DNA of 64,000 nt from positions 13,242,251 through 13,306,250 of the forward strand of contig NC_060232.1 in assembly GCF_021155775.2 (NCBI RefSeq), given 5' to 3'. The stretch is from Neodiprion pinetum (Eukaryota > Arthropoda > Insecta > Hymenoptera > Diprionidae). The notes beneath the pieces are model-generated. The model was not told the DNA's origin. It saw only the letters and a list, made by a program, of their open reading frames with translations, and did not search any database. Below, one piece after another: positions 25,374 to 38,000 of this stretch (its first letter is position 1; each line of letters starts with the position of its first letter). Made by a program: the position numbers and the translations under genes.

Positions 25374-25622
25374 TCACCAAGGACAAAGAGGCCCGGCAGA
25401 ATGCGGTGTCAGTTGTCCCGGGAAAGCCCAGTTATCGGGAGTAATTGTCCTGCATATTTCCTTCCAACGTTCCCCGCCGCTTTTTCCTTGTCTATGCGGT
25501 CTTGGTCGATGACCGCCGTAATTGTAGCCCGGGTTTCTTACGAACAAATCGAACCATGGCGCGGTTAAAACGTATCCAGCCATCACGGTTAACAGTCCGA
25601 AAATAACGAATATTGCTTTCAT
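25374..25622 (-). CDS. Small secreted peptide, 82 aa, family not recognised
   Basis: The frame encodes 82 residues. It starts with a strong signal peptide (Met-Lys, then a hydrophobic core to about residue 18, with likely cleavage near LTAP). The mature part is rich in Gly, Pro, Arg and Trp, with a basic GGHRPRPHRQGKSGG segment. Only two cysteines, in the last 28 residues (EICRTIT and GPLCPW), could form one disulfide loop. This layout is common among insect immune-induced or other secreted peptides, but I recognise no family and assign no function. The region upstream on the minus strand is AT-rich and shows no convincing NF-kB site. A single-exon ORF this short could be chance; the clean signal peptide is the main support. 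Confidence 0.5.
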   Translation of the reverse strand: MKAIFVIFGLLTVMAGYVLTAPWFDLFVRNPGYNYGGHRPRPHRQGKSGGERWKEICRTITPDNWAFPGQLTPHSAGPLCPW

Positions 25623-25987
25623 TTTTATATTGCTAATATAAATACCCTGACCAATGTTATTTTCTCACTTCTATTCACTTATTTATTTTTCATTTATATT
25701 GCGACGTTGACTCGAATATCTTCTCTATTATCGCAGCTGCAGCGAACACCAACGACTCAACTTCTCGGTTCGATCAAAGTTGTCGCCTGCTTTGTTGTTA
25801 TTTCGACTGGTTCGAAGAATTAAGCAACCGTGTTATACATTACTTATATCGGCGTGCCTGCAACATTCAATATTACGTCCTAAATTAGTATCGATATAGA
25901 AAAATATCTTTCGTAACTTGGTAAATTTTCAAAATTTTTATTTTGTGAAATGTCTGCTTGTTTAGTTTCGTAGAAAGTTGAAATTTC

Positions 25988-26536
25988 ATACCAAATTTTA
26001 GCCTCCTAATTCTATTTTGGTCGAAGTTATCGCATAAAACGTGATTTTCAGTTTTTGACAATAACTCCGCTATTTCTATTCAGAAAATTTCGAAAAAAAT
26101 CGTAGATCCAGCAGACATATGTGCGCTTATTGAGGATTTTTTTTCAGTAGGAAATTCCACCTGCTACACATTTTGGAACATTTAGATCGGTGGTTTCCGG
26201 TAGATTTTGAAGAGGCACAACCATCTTTTTCCACAGCATAAACATTTGCATTCACCGGATTTTTCGTAATACTTTCAGAATTTTTCCAATTATGCGTCAT
26301 TGTTAAAAACATCGAAAACTGACATTTTTCACTATTCAAAAATTTGTAGACGGTGGAGTTTCTTACCGAAAAATCGGAAAAAATTCTCAAAATGTATATA
26401 TATATGTCTTCTAGATCTACGATTTTTTTCCAAATTTTCTGAGTAGAAATCGCAGAGTTATCACGAAAAAACTGAAAATCACGTTTTATGCGATGACTTC
26501 GAGCAAAATGGAGTTACACTGCTAAAATTTGGTATG
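25988..26536. mobile_element. Palindromic element, arms about 190 bp
   Basis: Left arm from ATACCAAATTTTAG and right arm ending CTAAAATTTGGTAT are reverse complements with few changes. The blocks GCATAAAACGTGATTTTCAG and AGAAAATTTCGAAAAAAATC occur in both arms. The match extends into a GGAAATTCCACC / GAAACTCCACC block. The short centre has no coding capacity. It is non-autonomous; the superfamily is unknown. Confidence 0.75.
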
Positions 26537-28102
26537 GATCAGTCATTTGCCAAGACAAAACAGCTGGTCACCAGCAGAATCCATTTCGAGAGAGGGCACT
26601 TTTGGCATACTTCCCCGGCTATGTATGCCCTTCCTTTCCCATTCCAACGTAGGTATAAATTCGCTGAAACTTTTTTCCTATAAAAGCAGCCGTCAACAAC
26701 TTTTATATAGCTTTATCTGCGCTTTTAAAGCGATGAACAAAGTTGCGAACGGCTGCTTTTCTACAAAAAAAAAAGTTTCAGTGGATTTACACCTACGTTT
26801 GGAAGAGTTAAAAAGATGTTTTCATGCTATGTCAAATGTTTCGGAAACATTAAAGTACATATTTTGTTAAATCACGTTCAAGAATGTGTAAACTTTATCC
26901 AGGCCGGTGAGTCAATTCACCACGAGTTCAATAAATATCCGCAAAAACATAAAACAAATTCCATAGACAGTGATAGAGTTACAATTTGAAACTTAAACAT
27001 GCTGTTGTTGAATGCTCATCAAGGTATGTTCAAACTAAATTAAGACAAAATAGAGTTCAATGTTTATAACTTCAATATGATTATTGTTAAATGTTAATAA
27101 TTTACACAAAATTATTTTTAAATGTTAGTAATGGGTGACGCTAAAAGTAGTTATAAATTTTATAGATCTATTTACTACTTGGATACGTTGAGTGCGTATT
27201 ATCTGATTTTTTTTAACCACGTATAACTCAAAAAAAGGATCAGCTAGGATTTTCGTTTCGGTGGATTTTTCAGAAATGATGGTGCATCAACCGTGATGAA
27301 CGTTGATCCGCACTGTGGTGGACTCATTCGTAATCAGTGAGCAAGTAAATAATGTTGTTAGATCAGAACTTTTCAATTACAAATCTCATGTAAAACTATG
27401 TACAAATCGTCAATCGTGTAAAAGTACGGTAGAAAAAATAACCCTTACGTTTCGCCTCATTGTCAGTGTACGTGGAGAACGATAAGTCGTTAGAGAAATC
27501 GTTATTGCTGTAGATATTTTTAAAATCCGCTGTATCTGCGTTTGTGTACGTTTCCCATTACACCATCTATTAACTTGGAAATTTCAAGTTTCGCGCTTTC
27601 AAAAAATGCTCGTAAACGTAATCTCCCTAAATCCAAAATTCCGAATGATTTTCCAAACAATTCAATCAAACGACAAATAAGTGAATTTGTATCAGTGTAT
27701 CAGCCAGCCAGCCTATTCACGAAACAACGATGATTTAAAAAGTGTTCTCTTAAGCGATTAAATCATGCGCACAACTGCAGTTCGGAATAAAAACCAAGAG
27801 CACAACAAATCATTTCAGCGCGTCAGTGGCTTTGGTTTTGTACGTAAACGAAGTGTCCAAATAGAATATAATTATTCACCTATTTCAAGCATCTGTGGAG
27901 CAAAGCGCTGTTCTGTCGAACCAAATGAACACCCTATGTGAAAGGAAAATCGAATCGGACCCACATTTTCAAGCGTAAAGTTAGCCCTTCTAAATCTCGA
28001 CTGGATTGATGCCTTAAAATAAAAATCAGCAGGGAAATTCATACCACAGAAGGTGATCTTCACGGCAAAATTTCAAGCTGACTACAAAACATCCTATTTG
28101 TT
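26537..28102. other. Intergenic, no gene recognised
   Basis: The short open frames at 26529-26870, 27303-27485 and 27542-27733 have no recognisable similarity. No repeat with clear ends was found. Confidence 0.4.
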
Positions 28103-28482
28103 TCTAACTTAGACGATCATTTCAACGCAAACGGATTAAGCAGACTCGATAGAGACAATACAACAGAGATAATCTTATTGCTCTATGCAGATGACCTCAT
28201 CATCCAGGCATCCAGCGCCATAGACACGAAAAGAAAATTGATGGTGCCAGAAAATTGTTGCATAGTTAAATAAATTGAAGGTAAACATAGGAAAAACAAT
28301 AATTCTGCACTGCAAGAGAGGGCGTATTGAGGTATAGTCAATATTATATAAGCTACACTAATTATCTAGAAGTGCTTTTCACGAGCTTCGTCGAGCAACC
28401 CAATCTGCAATCCGTAAAGCGAAGGTATTATGGCATCTGATGCGATTTGGTGCACTGATCTACAGTTCTTTAAACGAATAAC
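28103..28482 (+). pseudogene. Non-LTR retrotransposon reverse transcriptase fragment
   Basis: Translation gives EIILLLYADDLIIQASSA, the YADD catalytic box of a LINE reverse transcriptase. After a frame change follows LNKLKVNIGKTIILHCKRGR, after another NYLEVLFTS, and then AIRKAKVL. These are consecutive landmarks of the palm and thumb regions of LINE polymerases. At least two frameshifts and several stops make it dead. Neither the start nor the 3' tail of the element can be defined. Confidence 0.8.
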
Positions 28483-28601
28483 TGTAACAGCATTATTAAA
28501 CTTTGTTATTATATGGTAATCTGATTAGTGTCTCTCTAGGCATGCGCGTTACACCCAACTGTGTCAAAATCAGCGTGTCTCCAAACAGTACCCCAAGTAA
28601 G

Positions 28602-28828
28602 AAAAAGAGCTTAGCAGCCCCATTCTCTAAAAAATTCTGACCAAAAAACACTTAATCAAATACATTTTCATTTTACGCAAAATTAAAGCAATGGCATTAA
28701 TTCTAAGAATTTACTATCGCAATCTCGGAGAATCCTCGCCATTTCTTTACTTCGGCGTCAAATGAAAATGTATTGAAGTGTTGTTGTTCAGAGTTGGGTA
28801 TAGAATCGGACTGTTAAGCCTTTTTTTT
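28602..28828. mobile_element. Small MITE with about 70-bp inverted repeats
   Basis: The left arm (AGCTTAGCAGCCCCATTCT through AATACATTTTCATTTTACGC) and right arm (GCGTCAAATGAAAATGTATT through GACTGTTAAGCC) are reverse complements. Related copies lie at 4231-4345 and 32870-32990. No coding capacity. Confidence 0.7.
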
Positions 28829-29954
28829 GCGAAGCCCTGTACATATGCTCACGTGCCATAAATCATTTCTGTGCAATCTCCTGTCAAAAACGAAAATGTT
28901 GTGAAGTTTTTATAAACATTAGTGCGTAGTAACAAACCTTTAAGCACTAGTGCTCGTAAAAACTACAAAGTAATCGATTTGTTGAGGTAATGTATAAATA
29001 TTAATAACCGACGGTCGGAACGATCAACGCAATATTGAAACACGATTTTCCAAAAAAAAAAATAGCGTTACAAAAAGTGCTTTGATGTTAAACGAATGAA
29101 TATATGACGCACATCGAATTTTAAACTTATATTCGTTAATCTCTATATTTTATAAAGTGAAGTAAGAGATACGTTTATACAGGACTACTATTTTAAAGCA
29201 ATAAATTTTGACTCTGTTCTATACTTCTTATCAGAGGCCATAGCGTTTACATCCACTTGGAAGGTTATCCTACCCGCTCTGCACTTGTTCTTCTTCTTCT
29301 AAAATCATAATGGTTATACATATATGCCGTTAGGGTAAGTGCCAACTTACTCTATTTCATTCAGTTATTAAACTATTATACGTCAATATGAGTACTGTAA
29401 TTTTCTTACAGTGTAAAAACTAAGATTTATGAATATCATAAAGGTTAGGTATATTGATTTTTGAAAGCGCCATTTGGTAAGAATCCATAACAGAAAGTCA
29501 AACCATGATTTAATATATCGGAAGTTGTGAGTGATATTTTTTTATTGTAAATGTAATGGGAGGATTTGATTTATCAATCATGATAATCAGCCAATGCTTC
29601 GAGGCTTCGTCGAGTGTACCTAGGCTGAAAATTGTACGGATGATATTAATATGATGATCTTTCCGTTTCGTCGGTACGTCTATTTAGCACTCCTGCTCCA
29701 TTACTCCGTACAATATTTTTTAAGAACTTAGATTTCAGAGCTCAAGAATCATAAAAGCATTGGTATACATCCAAGGATTTTTAAGATTGGCGAAAAACAG
29801 CAAGAAATTAATTTGCACACCTAATATATCCGGTAAAATATCAGGATGTGAATATTTTTCCACAGCAGTGAACTGCGATCACACAGTCGTTCGTTATTTA
29901 TCCGCTGTTTTTAATATAAATTTTATTTCTCTGAGTTCCGCAGACGTAACTTAA
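28829..29954. other. Intergenic, upstream of the GH1 pseudogene
   Basis: No gene recognised. A first exon of the former GH1 gene, encoding a signal peptide, would be expected here but could not be identified. Confidence 0.4.
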
Positions 29955-31846
29955 TTTCATCCACGTCTGTGAGGATTTGTGTTCGGAGCTGCTACTTCCT
30001 CGTATCAAATTGAAGGATCTTGGAATGTCAGCGCCGCGGTAATCTCCCTATTTTCTCAACCATAAAGCACCAGTTGGGGGTCTACTATCAGAAGCCACTG
30101 CGACTTTCGTATCAACTAATCTCTTGTCATAGATAAAGTGGTTAAAGATTTTGATTGGTGGACGCATAGTTGTCCGGAATGGATAGCTGATGACAGCAAT
30201 GGCGACATCGCTTGTGACTCCTATCGCATGTACAAAGAAGATGTTAACTTGGTGAAAGAAATTGGAGTGAGTTATTTCAAGAAAAACCACCGTAAAATTC
30301 AGTTCAAGTTTTATCGCTTCTCGATCAGCTGGTCACGAATTCTTTCAACTGGACTTACTAACGATGTTAGCAAAGATGGTGTCACGTACTACAACAATTT
30401 GATCAGACAATTGCATATTAACGGTATCGAGATTATGGTTACCACATATCATTTCGACCATCCACAAATGCTGGAAGACATGGGTGGGGACCAATGAAAT
30501 AATGGTCAAATGGTTCGTCGACTATGCCAGAGTAGTTTTCACGGAATTCGGGCCCAGCGTCAGAATGTTCACGACTATCAACGAGCCGTTGAGCCTGTGT
30601 TCAGGATACTAATGCTCATTTTCAGCTCCCCGTACGGCCCAACTCTATCGCCGAGCACAATGCCACTTTATCCGATATTGCTGATAATTCCAGAAAATTC
30701 TAGAGCGTAATTGTTGGATTGTTTCAGAAAATAATTTCGGCGATGTTGGATATTACCTGTGCTTGCACAATGTTTTGAAGTTTTGTACAATAAAGAATAT
30801 CGAACGTTTCAGCACGGTCAAATTAGCCTCGCCCTTATCTGCAATGGATACATTTTAGATGAGAATAATGAAATTGCTTCTGCTGAAACGTATTTTCAAT
30901 TCAGCTGTGACATCGTTACACATCCAATTTTCATCGGTGATTACCCATACATAGTAAAGGAGATTAGCCCTAGTTAGCAAGTCGCAGGGTTACATATCAT
31001 CTCGTCTTCCTACATTTTCCCCAGAGTGGATATCGTACATATGTTAAAGTACGTACAGCCACCAGACTCGACAGCTAATTATACCCTCGTTTTTTATTAG
31101 TTCGATCAAGAGTTTAATATATTTCTTCACTGTTTCTATCATTAGAGGAGCAGTTGATTACTTCGCTCTTAATCGCTATACATCCCTAATCGTGTCGTCG
31201 GACCCAGATTAACTCCATGGAGTACATAATACCGACTCTGGCATATTAAGTAAGCCGCATTCTAGCTGGCCCAATTGAAGTTCCTCTTGGTTACGAGTAA
31301 ATATTGAAAAATAAGCCTACTCTACCCATGAGTGTGTTTGCGTATTGAAACTCATTGTGTGATTCTTGTCGAAGGTTTTTCTCGAGGGTTTCGGAAATTT
31401 ACTGGGAAAGGTTAAGAAGGAGTACAATGATCTCCAAATATATCTTACTAACGATAAGAACGGGGTTTTTGACTACGGTGAAATGAAGGACTACGATGGA
31501 ACAAGTTACTTTCGCTCGTACTTGAAGGAATCGATTATCGCTGTAAAACGGGATGGTTTCTGCATTTCAAGGTACACAGCTTGGAGTCTTCTTGACAATT
31601 GGCAACTTGCTGCTGGTAACACGTAAGTCATTTTTACACTGGTCAAAAGGAACGTTCATTTCAAGGTTCCCTCTCACCCCTTAATGGAAGTTTATATTTG
31701 TGTCTTCATATTTCACCGATAGGGTGCCATTTGGAATCATAAAGGTCAATTTTAATAGTATCAACAGAGAGAGGACACCCAAACTTTCAGCAACTTGGTG
31801 GAAAGAAGTTAAGTGCGGTTCAGGCTTACTCTATTATAACCTTTAG
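29955..31846 (+). pseudogene. Glycoside hydrolase family 1 (beta-glucosidase/myrosinase-like) pseudogene
   Basis: Successive GH1 landmarks appear in order: FVFGAATSSYQIEGSWNVS (29970-30027), SNGDIACDSY, FKFYRFSISWSRIL, TYHFDHPQMLEDMGG. After a frameshift near 30490 come IMVKWFVDYARVVFTEFG and TINEP (acid/base Glu at 30583-30585). Later pieces are GQISLALICNGY, HPIFIGDYPYIVKE, YTAWSLLDNW, and across an intact GT-AG intron (31623-31722) TPKLSATWWKEV. There is a TGA in the first segment, several further stops, and the nucleophile motif TENG is replaced by TNDKNG. A 36-bp GT-AG insert at 30267-30302 looks like an intron shortened below splicing size. Retained introns show it is a decayed gene copy, not a retrocopy. 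Functional relatives typically act in digestion of plant glucosides. Confidence 0.9.
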
Positions 31847-32869
31847 TCGGAATAACGGGCATACTTCGATTTGAACGGATATACTATTCTCAGTTTTTAC
31901 TTCAAGTGAAGAAATATTTACATTATGTATAATTATCTACCGAAAAAAACGGCTCTTCAATTCGTTGACTAATGTCGACACGGACGTTTTTCTCTTCTCT
32001 TTCGAGACGACTGTAATCTGTGAATATAAATCACTGTAAGAATACAGTATATGGAACATTGACACTTATTTAGGTGATTCATATGATATCACTCAAGTTC
32101 CACGTGAATTCATCTAAGTTATTCATGAGATATCCTGTACGCTCGTTCTTGCCCAGTGATGGCCACTTAGCTAAAAATTACCTAAGCGTCGATTAATCGA
32201 GTCCCAAAAAATAATCGAACACGATTCAATTGAATCGGGAAAAATTAATCCATTTAATCGACTATTTTGTATTTTTTTAAAACGGTGCATTTGAAACTAA
32301 AATTGCGTGAAATTCAGTATTTAGTCTTAACAGCCTGAAAGGTTTTTGATAACTTACAGTTTCATTTAAAATATTTTTCAATTTCAGCTGCAAATATTCA
32401 CTAATCTTTCATTTAATTATATCAAATAGGTACTTAGTAAGAAAGACAGTGATAACAATTCATATTTTAATCGCATAAATTGATATTGTGTTGTGTCGTT
32501 CAAGGGACTGAAAAACAAAAACCGATTGTAAGGAAAAATGATCGAGTTTGAAAGATAATTGACTATACTCGATTAATAGGGAAAACATATAAAAGAAGAA
32601 AAATTATCCAATTTGTATCCGAGATTTTTAGAATAGCGTGTTATAATGCAATTAGATTTAAAAGTTGCACAGTGTAGGTACTTTGAAGTGCACATCAGCG
32701 TCTTAAAAGTTTTCTTTAAATCTAGGAAAATGTTAGCTTCTAAATTGTTTTAAGAATGAATTTTTGAAGGAACGCATAACAAATTTAATTTATTCTGACG
32801 TATTTTTTACAAATTTCATTTCTAGGATGTCATAAATTCAAAAATTTTCGTCTAGTATTATCAGTGGCG

Positions 32870-32990
32870 AAGACAGAAGTTAGTAAATTCGTAGAAATAA
32901 TGGCATTTTTTTATTTCTGCGTCAAATAAAAACGGATTAGAGTGTTTTGTTCAAAATTACGGATAGACCGGGGCTCTTAAGCCCCTTTTC
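32870..32990. repeat. Half-copy of the GGCTTAA dispersed repeat
   Basis: Reversed, this reads GGGGCTTAAGAGCCCCGGTC, then GAACAAAACACTCTAATCCG and TTTTTATTTGACGC. It matches one arm of the 28602-28828 element. The opposite arm is not evident. Confidence 0.55.
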
Positions 32991-33026
32991 GCGTTTGATA
33001 TACGTGACTGCGATATTTGGAGATAT

Positions 33027-33420
33027 CGGGACAACCTCTTGAAACTTGAAAATCAACTGCGCATGCGCGAGATTTATCGGCTGTTTGTGCAGGCTGGCCA
33101 TTCCGAGTTTCAACTGTCAAACTGTTTCTGGCGTCGATATAGTTGATACGAATTTTCGAGGTTAGAATCTTAAATAATTGAGGTAGTGACTCGGAAAGGT
33201 TTGGGAAGCATTTGTTATTTGGTCAAAAAGTTTATTCTTCAAAGAACGGTCGGAATTTAATCCTTACGCTCTTTGAAAATTCAAACGTACACATTTTGTG
33301 TAAGTTGGCCCGCCTGCATCGCAGACAAGAATATCGCTGCGGGAAGATTTCGCCGACCAATGAGATTGAATTATTTTACGCATGCGCAGTTGATTTTCAA
33401 GTTTCAAGAGATTGTTCCGG
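33027..33420. mobile_element. MITE-like element with 43-bp inverted repeats
   Basis: CTCTTGAAACTTGAAAATCA followed by ACTGCGCATGCG on the left is repeated in reverse at 33378-33420 with only a few changes. The interior of about 310 bp has no credible gene. Target duplication not determined. Confidence 0.65.
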
Positions 33421-34952
33421 TATGTAACGTCTAACGTCGCAATCGACCAGGGTAAACCCTTAAACCCGTTTTAAAAAATCCCTATGACTAATGCCAAATT
33501 TCCGAGGTGTAAATCCTGCAGCGTGCCTCATTTCCCTTAAAATTTATGGAAATTCAATGGCGTTTCCGAATTATTATGGGGAATTCTTATGGAAACTTTA
33601 TGGAGTATTGAAAATTTCTTTGGAATTTCAATCAATTTCTTGGCGTTTTGAGAATCCCTGTATTGGTTTGGTTCAGACTGAACAAAACACGGTATTTGAT
33701 GTTATACGTAACATTTCGTGCATACTTATTGTCAGAATATAATATGATTGTTTTATGTTTATCGACCCGATTAGTCTTGAATAGTACGGACCCGGTGAAT
33801 GCATGGACTAGTATAGTGATATTTATACTTCAATTTCGCACGTTTACGGCATCGTTTTTAGAAATATACTTTCAAACTTCACACTTTCTGAACAGTATGA
33901 AATGTGAAATGACTCTGATTTATTTGACCATGCCTCGTTATACGATACAGGCTTTGATTAAACACAGTTCATTCGCGATTTGAACAAACATTTCAAACAC
34001 GCATTTGCTGCAAAATTCTTTCATGGGTGGTTTCATAATTCAATTGACGAGAGTCAGAAGTAGTACTCATCACACTGTTTCATGGCATGCAATTTCATTC
34101 AATAAAATTGATATATTTCGTATAGAGTGATGCAATGATGCAAAGTTCGAAATTGTATGATTAGTTTTGATTTACTGGTGAGAGATTGCATAGCTTTCAG
34201 TGAACGCGATTAAACTTTTTATACGTACGAAACATTAAGTAAATAGTGAAAAAAAAAAAAAAATAAATAACACGTTGAGTGATAACAAATGAATTACACA
34301 CTGTCCGGCTCGAAAGTTTGAAAAATATTTCTGGGGAATAAAGAAATAGTAGTAAATAAAAAATAAAATATTTTGGAGATGATACTGGAAGGATCATTTC
34401 GTTAACTATTGCACGTCTTTAGTTAGAAGCATTTTTACATAAATGAAAATCAGTACGAAGAATACTTTGGTATAGAATTATGTTTGCTTTCACTACATAT
34501 AAAATTAACTGCGTATCTCGTAAATAATAAGTATATCTCTGAGAGATTAATCTTATGACGAAACATATTTCCTTGTATTGATAAAACTTTTATTCGTCCA
34601 AGACAATTCTTATCAAATAAAATCGTTTCTGAGATTATAAATTCAATTCTTGTGATGCGCATATTTGCGATATACTTACTTTTACGTGACATTATGGAGT
34701 ACCAGGTCAGACCGTGTCGAGTTCACTAATTCGCATTGCCAATTGATCGCCAATTATTATTGTGGAAATCTTCGAGCGTGTCTCGATGAACTATTCAATG
34801 ATCGCGTTAAGCCAAGACTAACTCGAGTTAAAGCCAGAGCACTTGCACTCTCGTACTCTATCTCGTAATGGTCAGATGCTGGATGCCCTCTCACATTTTA
34901 TAGAGGAAACCTCGCGACGAAGTTTCCCTCGGAAAAATCCCGGATCAGAATA

Positions 34953-34967
34953 AGAGAGGGAGACGGA

Positions 34968-35007
<40 letters not shown>
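34953..35007. repeat. GA microsatellite
   Basis: Interrupted (GA)n tract, with a pure run of more than ten units in its second half. Candidate length polymorphism; may act as a GAGA-factor type site. Confidence 0.9.
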
Positions 35008-35011
<4 letters not shown>

Positions 35012-38000
35012 ACAATCAAAAGAAACAACAAAATAACGAGATGCTGAAACGTGGTATGATCTTCTGTACCTACTTGCGTATCACGTTTGAATGGATGTTT
35101 GCGAATTCATGCCATATTTTATTCTGCGCGTGTCATCAACGTTCTGCAGAATTCTATCTTTGCTGATACGGACCGGCCATGTGGTCCATAGGCTCTATCC
35201 TGTATTACAAAAATTATAGTACTTGCACACGTACTTCTTCATTTTCTATTTCTATATATTTTCTATATATATTCATTTCATAGACGAAATCTGTTGTCGC
35301 TTTGTCTCTCGTATTTTTTTTTTTTTTCTGAAAGATGAAGACATGGAGCGAGAGAATGGGAAAATTCGACTGTTGACGTATTATTCATAATTAGGGTTAG
35401 AAACTTGTCAAGCACTATAATTAAACCGGTCTAGTTCGTCTGGCCAGATGCGAAGCACGTGTATAAATAATATTCGCTGGTATAAGATACCTACAAACCA
35501 ACTCGATACACTCACACATTTTGATGAAAACTCGTGGTTCAAGTTAATACCGATATGATTATTAACATGATAAGCTATGTGATAGAATTAGGAGATAATA
35601 TAACATTAAAAAAAAAAAAATTATTATTGCTAGGGACTATTGTTAAAATGATGGAAACTAAAAATACGTTCAATTGTGTCGGAATGTGAACATAGAAGAG
35701 AGAAGTTGCACGTTGAGTGTGCAAGCGGCAGGAATCTTTTCGTACTGATGAAAGTTCTACTGTAACATAGTAACTATTCCTAATTCTTCTATACGCAAGT
35801 CAGGAGATTCAGATTTAATCACGTTCTCATCGTGTCGACGAAATATGCATCTTACTTGATAAGGCGCAAGGTTATTGAGTTTTTAATTAGTTAATTTTGT
35901 TCAGATCTTTTGATAATTTAAATAACCGATAACTCTAAACTTATTCGACTCTCAATCATTTAAAGTATACGATCGAATTTCAAACATATTAACTTCGAAT
36001 AAATTGCAAATTCAACGCGTAAGGAAAGTATATCTCTGTAATTGAAAAAGATAATACTAAGAAATTCAATAATTCCGAGAGCTTTTTTTCCAGAGAACTG
36101 GAAACTTTTGAGACAGGAATCAGTTCAACATGAGATATTGATGATAATTTTTATTTACACAAAAGTCTTAAGAAAAGAACTTTTGAGGCCCTGAGTATAA
36201 AATTCCTTTCGTCGCTGAAGGAATACAACGAGTTATCTAATATTCGAGAAATTATTGTATTTCCAATTTAATCTGTGCTGGTAATTAATTATTTTCAACT
36301 ATGTACCCGATACTGTGTAACGTGTTATTGTAAAATGTACACCTTATTTAGATATAAATTTTTTGAATCAAACATCTTCCAAGCACAATGAGTCACGAAT
36401 CAATCTCTTATTTGCACTTTTGCGCAATAAATATGTCTGCAACACTGGCGTGGAAGTAAAAGATATGAAATAAGCATATTTTACATGACTTTGCGAGTCA
36501 GGAAATTTCGGTGGCGTCGTTATTTTATACATAGTAGAACATTATTATTCCTTACTTTTACTGAATAACGAGTCGAATAATACTAGCTATTTAAGTTAAA
36601 AGTGTAAAGAGAAAGATCGTTTAATCGTTTAAGTTAATTGTTCTGGAATTGTGAGCGACGAGGCTCGTCGAGTTCGAATCAGCGTTTTTCTTATTTTTTA
36701 ATACGTTTAGGAGATCTCATAATCTAATTGTATTCTGAGGGGATTATTAATTCACTTTTTACTCAAACGCGTACCTTGATCCTCTGATATTTTGGCTTAT
36801 TCGAATTAAAGATACTTAAAGAATTAAAAGGCGCGCAAATTTTCACGTATATTATACCAGTCAACGACCTTCACAATCCATGCTGAGTGAAATTGCAGTT
36901 CATCATAGTTATTGCCAAAAATTTCAGCAGAATGAATATCCATACGACAAGGTTATCAATATTGTTAAAATTACCAGCAAATATCGTTACACAAATAAGG
37001 ATTGAGGTAACTGTGTTTGAAAAATTATACTGTGTTTTTCTTACGTAAAACACAGAGGCACTTTCAAGAGCTACAAAAAAGTATAGTATGATTACCAACT
37101 GTGAACTAGAGAAAAGAAAAATAAAAATAATATCATCCATATTACTACACAATTTGTGTAAATAGTTACAGCACTTATTCGCAAAATGACGAAAAATTAT
37201 CATTCGTCAAAAGATTTTTCCAATCAAAGCCCGAAGTACAGACTTGGTATAAATACCAACCATGAAGAGGGATGATATCAAGGTACCTGCCCGTAAACTT
37301 GGATCAATTGCCACTACACGGCAATTTTCCTATTATCGTAATGACCGGTTCGTCATGTCCCAGCTATTAATAGCGATCTGCACTGGGAGAGAAAGTCCGT
37401 ACTTTACAGGGCTCGGGATAAATGTGTAAAAGACCGTAGACTTCCTAGCTGTGGCTCTCTAACGACTTCCACTGTTCGGCTTAGAATAGCGAGCTTATAG
37501 GTAGCCGTTCACGTTTGCTTCTCAGAATAGATCTAATTTGGCATTCCCACATGCGCTAATTTTCTGCCACTTCGAGCCGTTTTACCTTATATGCAGAGTC
37601 GTTACAATATTAACTAATTTGTAATGTAAAGGTTATTTATTATGTAATATAAAGGTAGATTATATGATTACGTCTGAGGTTGAGAATATTCGCGCCTCGT
37701 TATCGGTCATCGAAGTGTTGATCTTGATACCGCTCGTTTTCAGTATTACCTTCGTGTCGTTGTTGACAGGGATTTAAATTAACCCGTAACTATAAATACG
37801 ATCTATGTAATAGCTGCACAGCAGAGTTCGCAGAAATAGACTAATTGAAAAGAAAGTTATATTATACGAGTACAGCGTTAAGTTTCTTACATATGAACGT
37901 TGTAAATTACTTTCTGTCTTGCGCGTGTTTATTACTTATAATTGCTTCTATTACACGTTGACGGCGACTCGATGAAATCATTTGATTTACACGGCAGCGT

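Noticed and set aside
37246..37257. GGTATAAATACC, TATA-like
   Set aside because: It is a short near-palindrome with no following gene recognised, so promoter function is unsupported.
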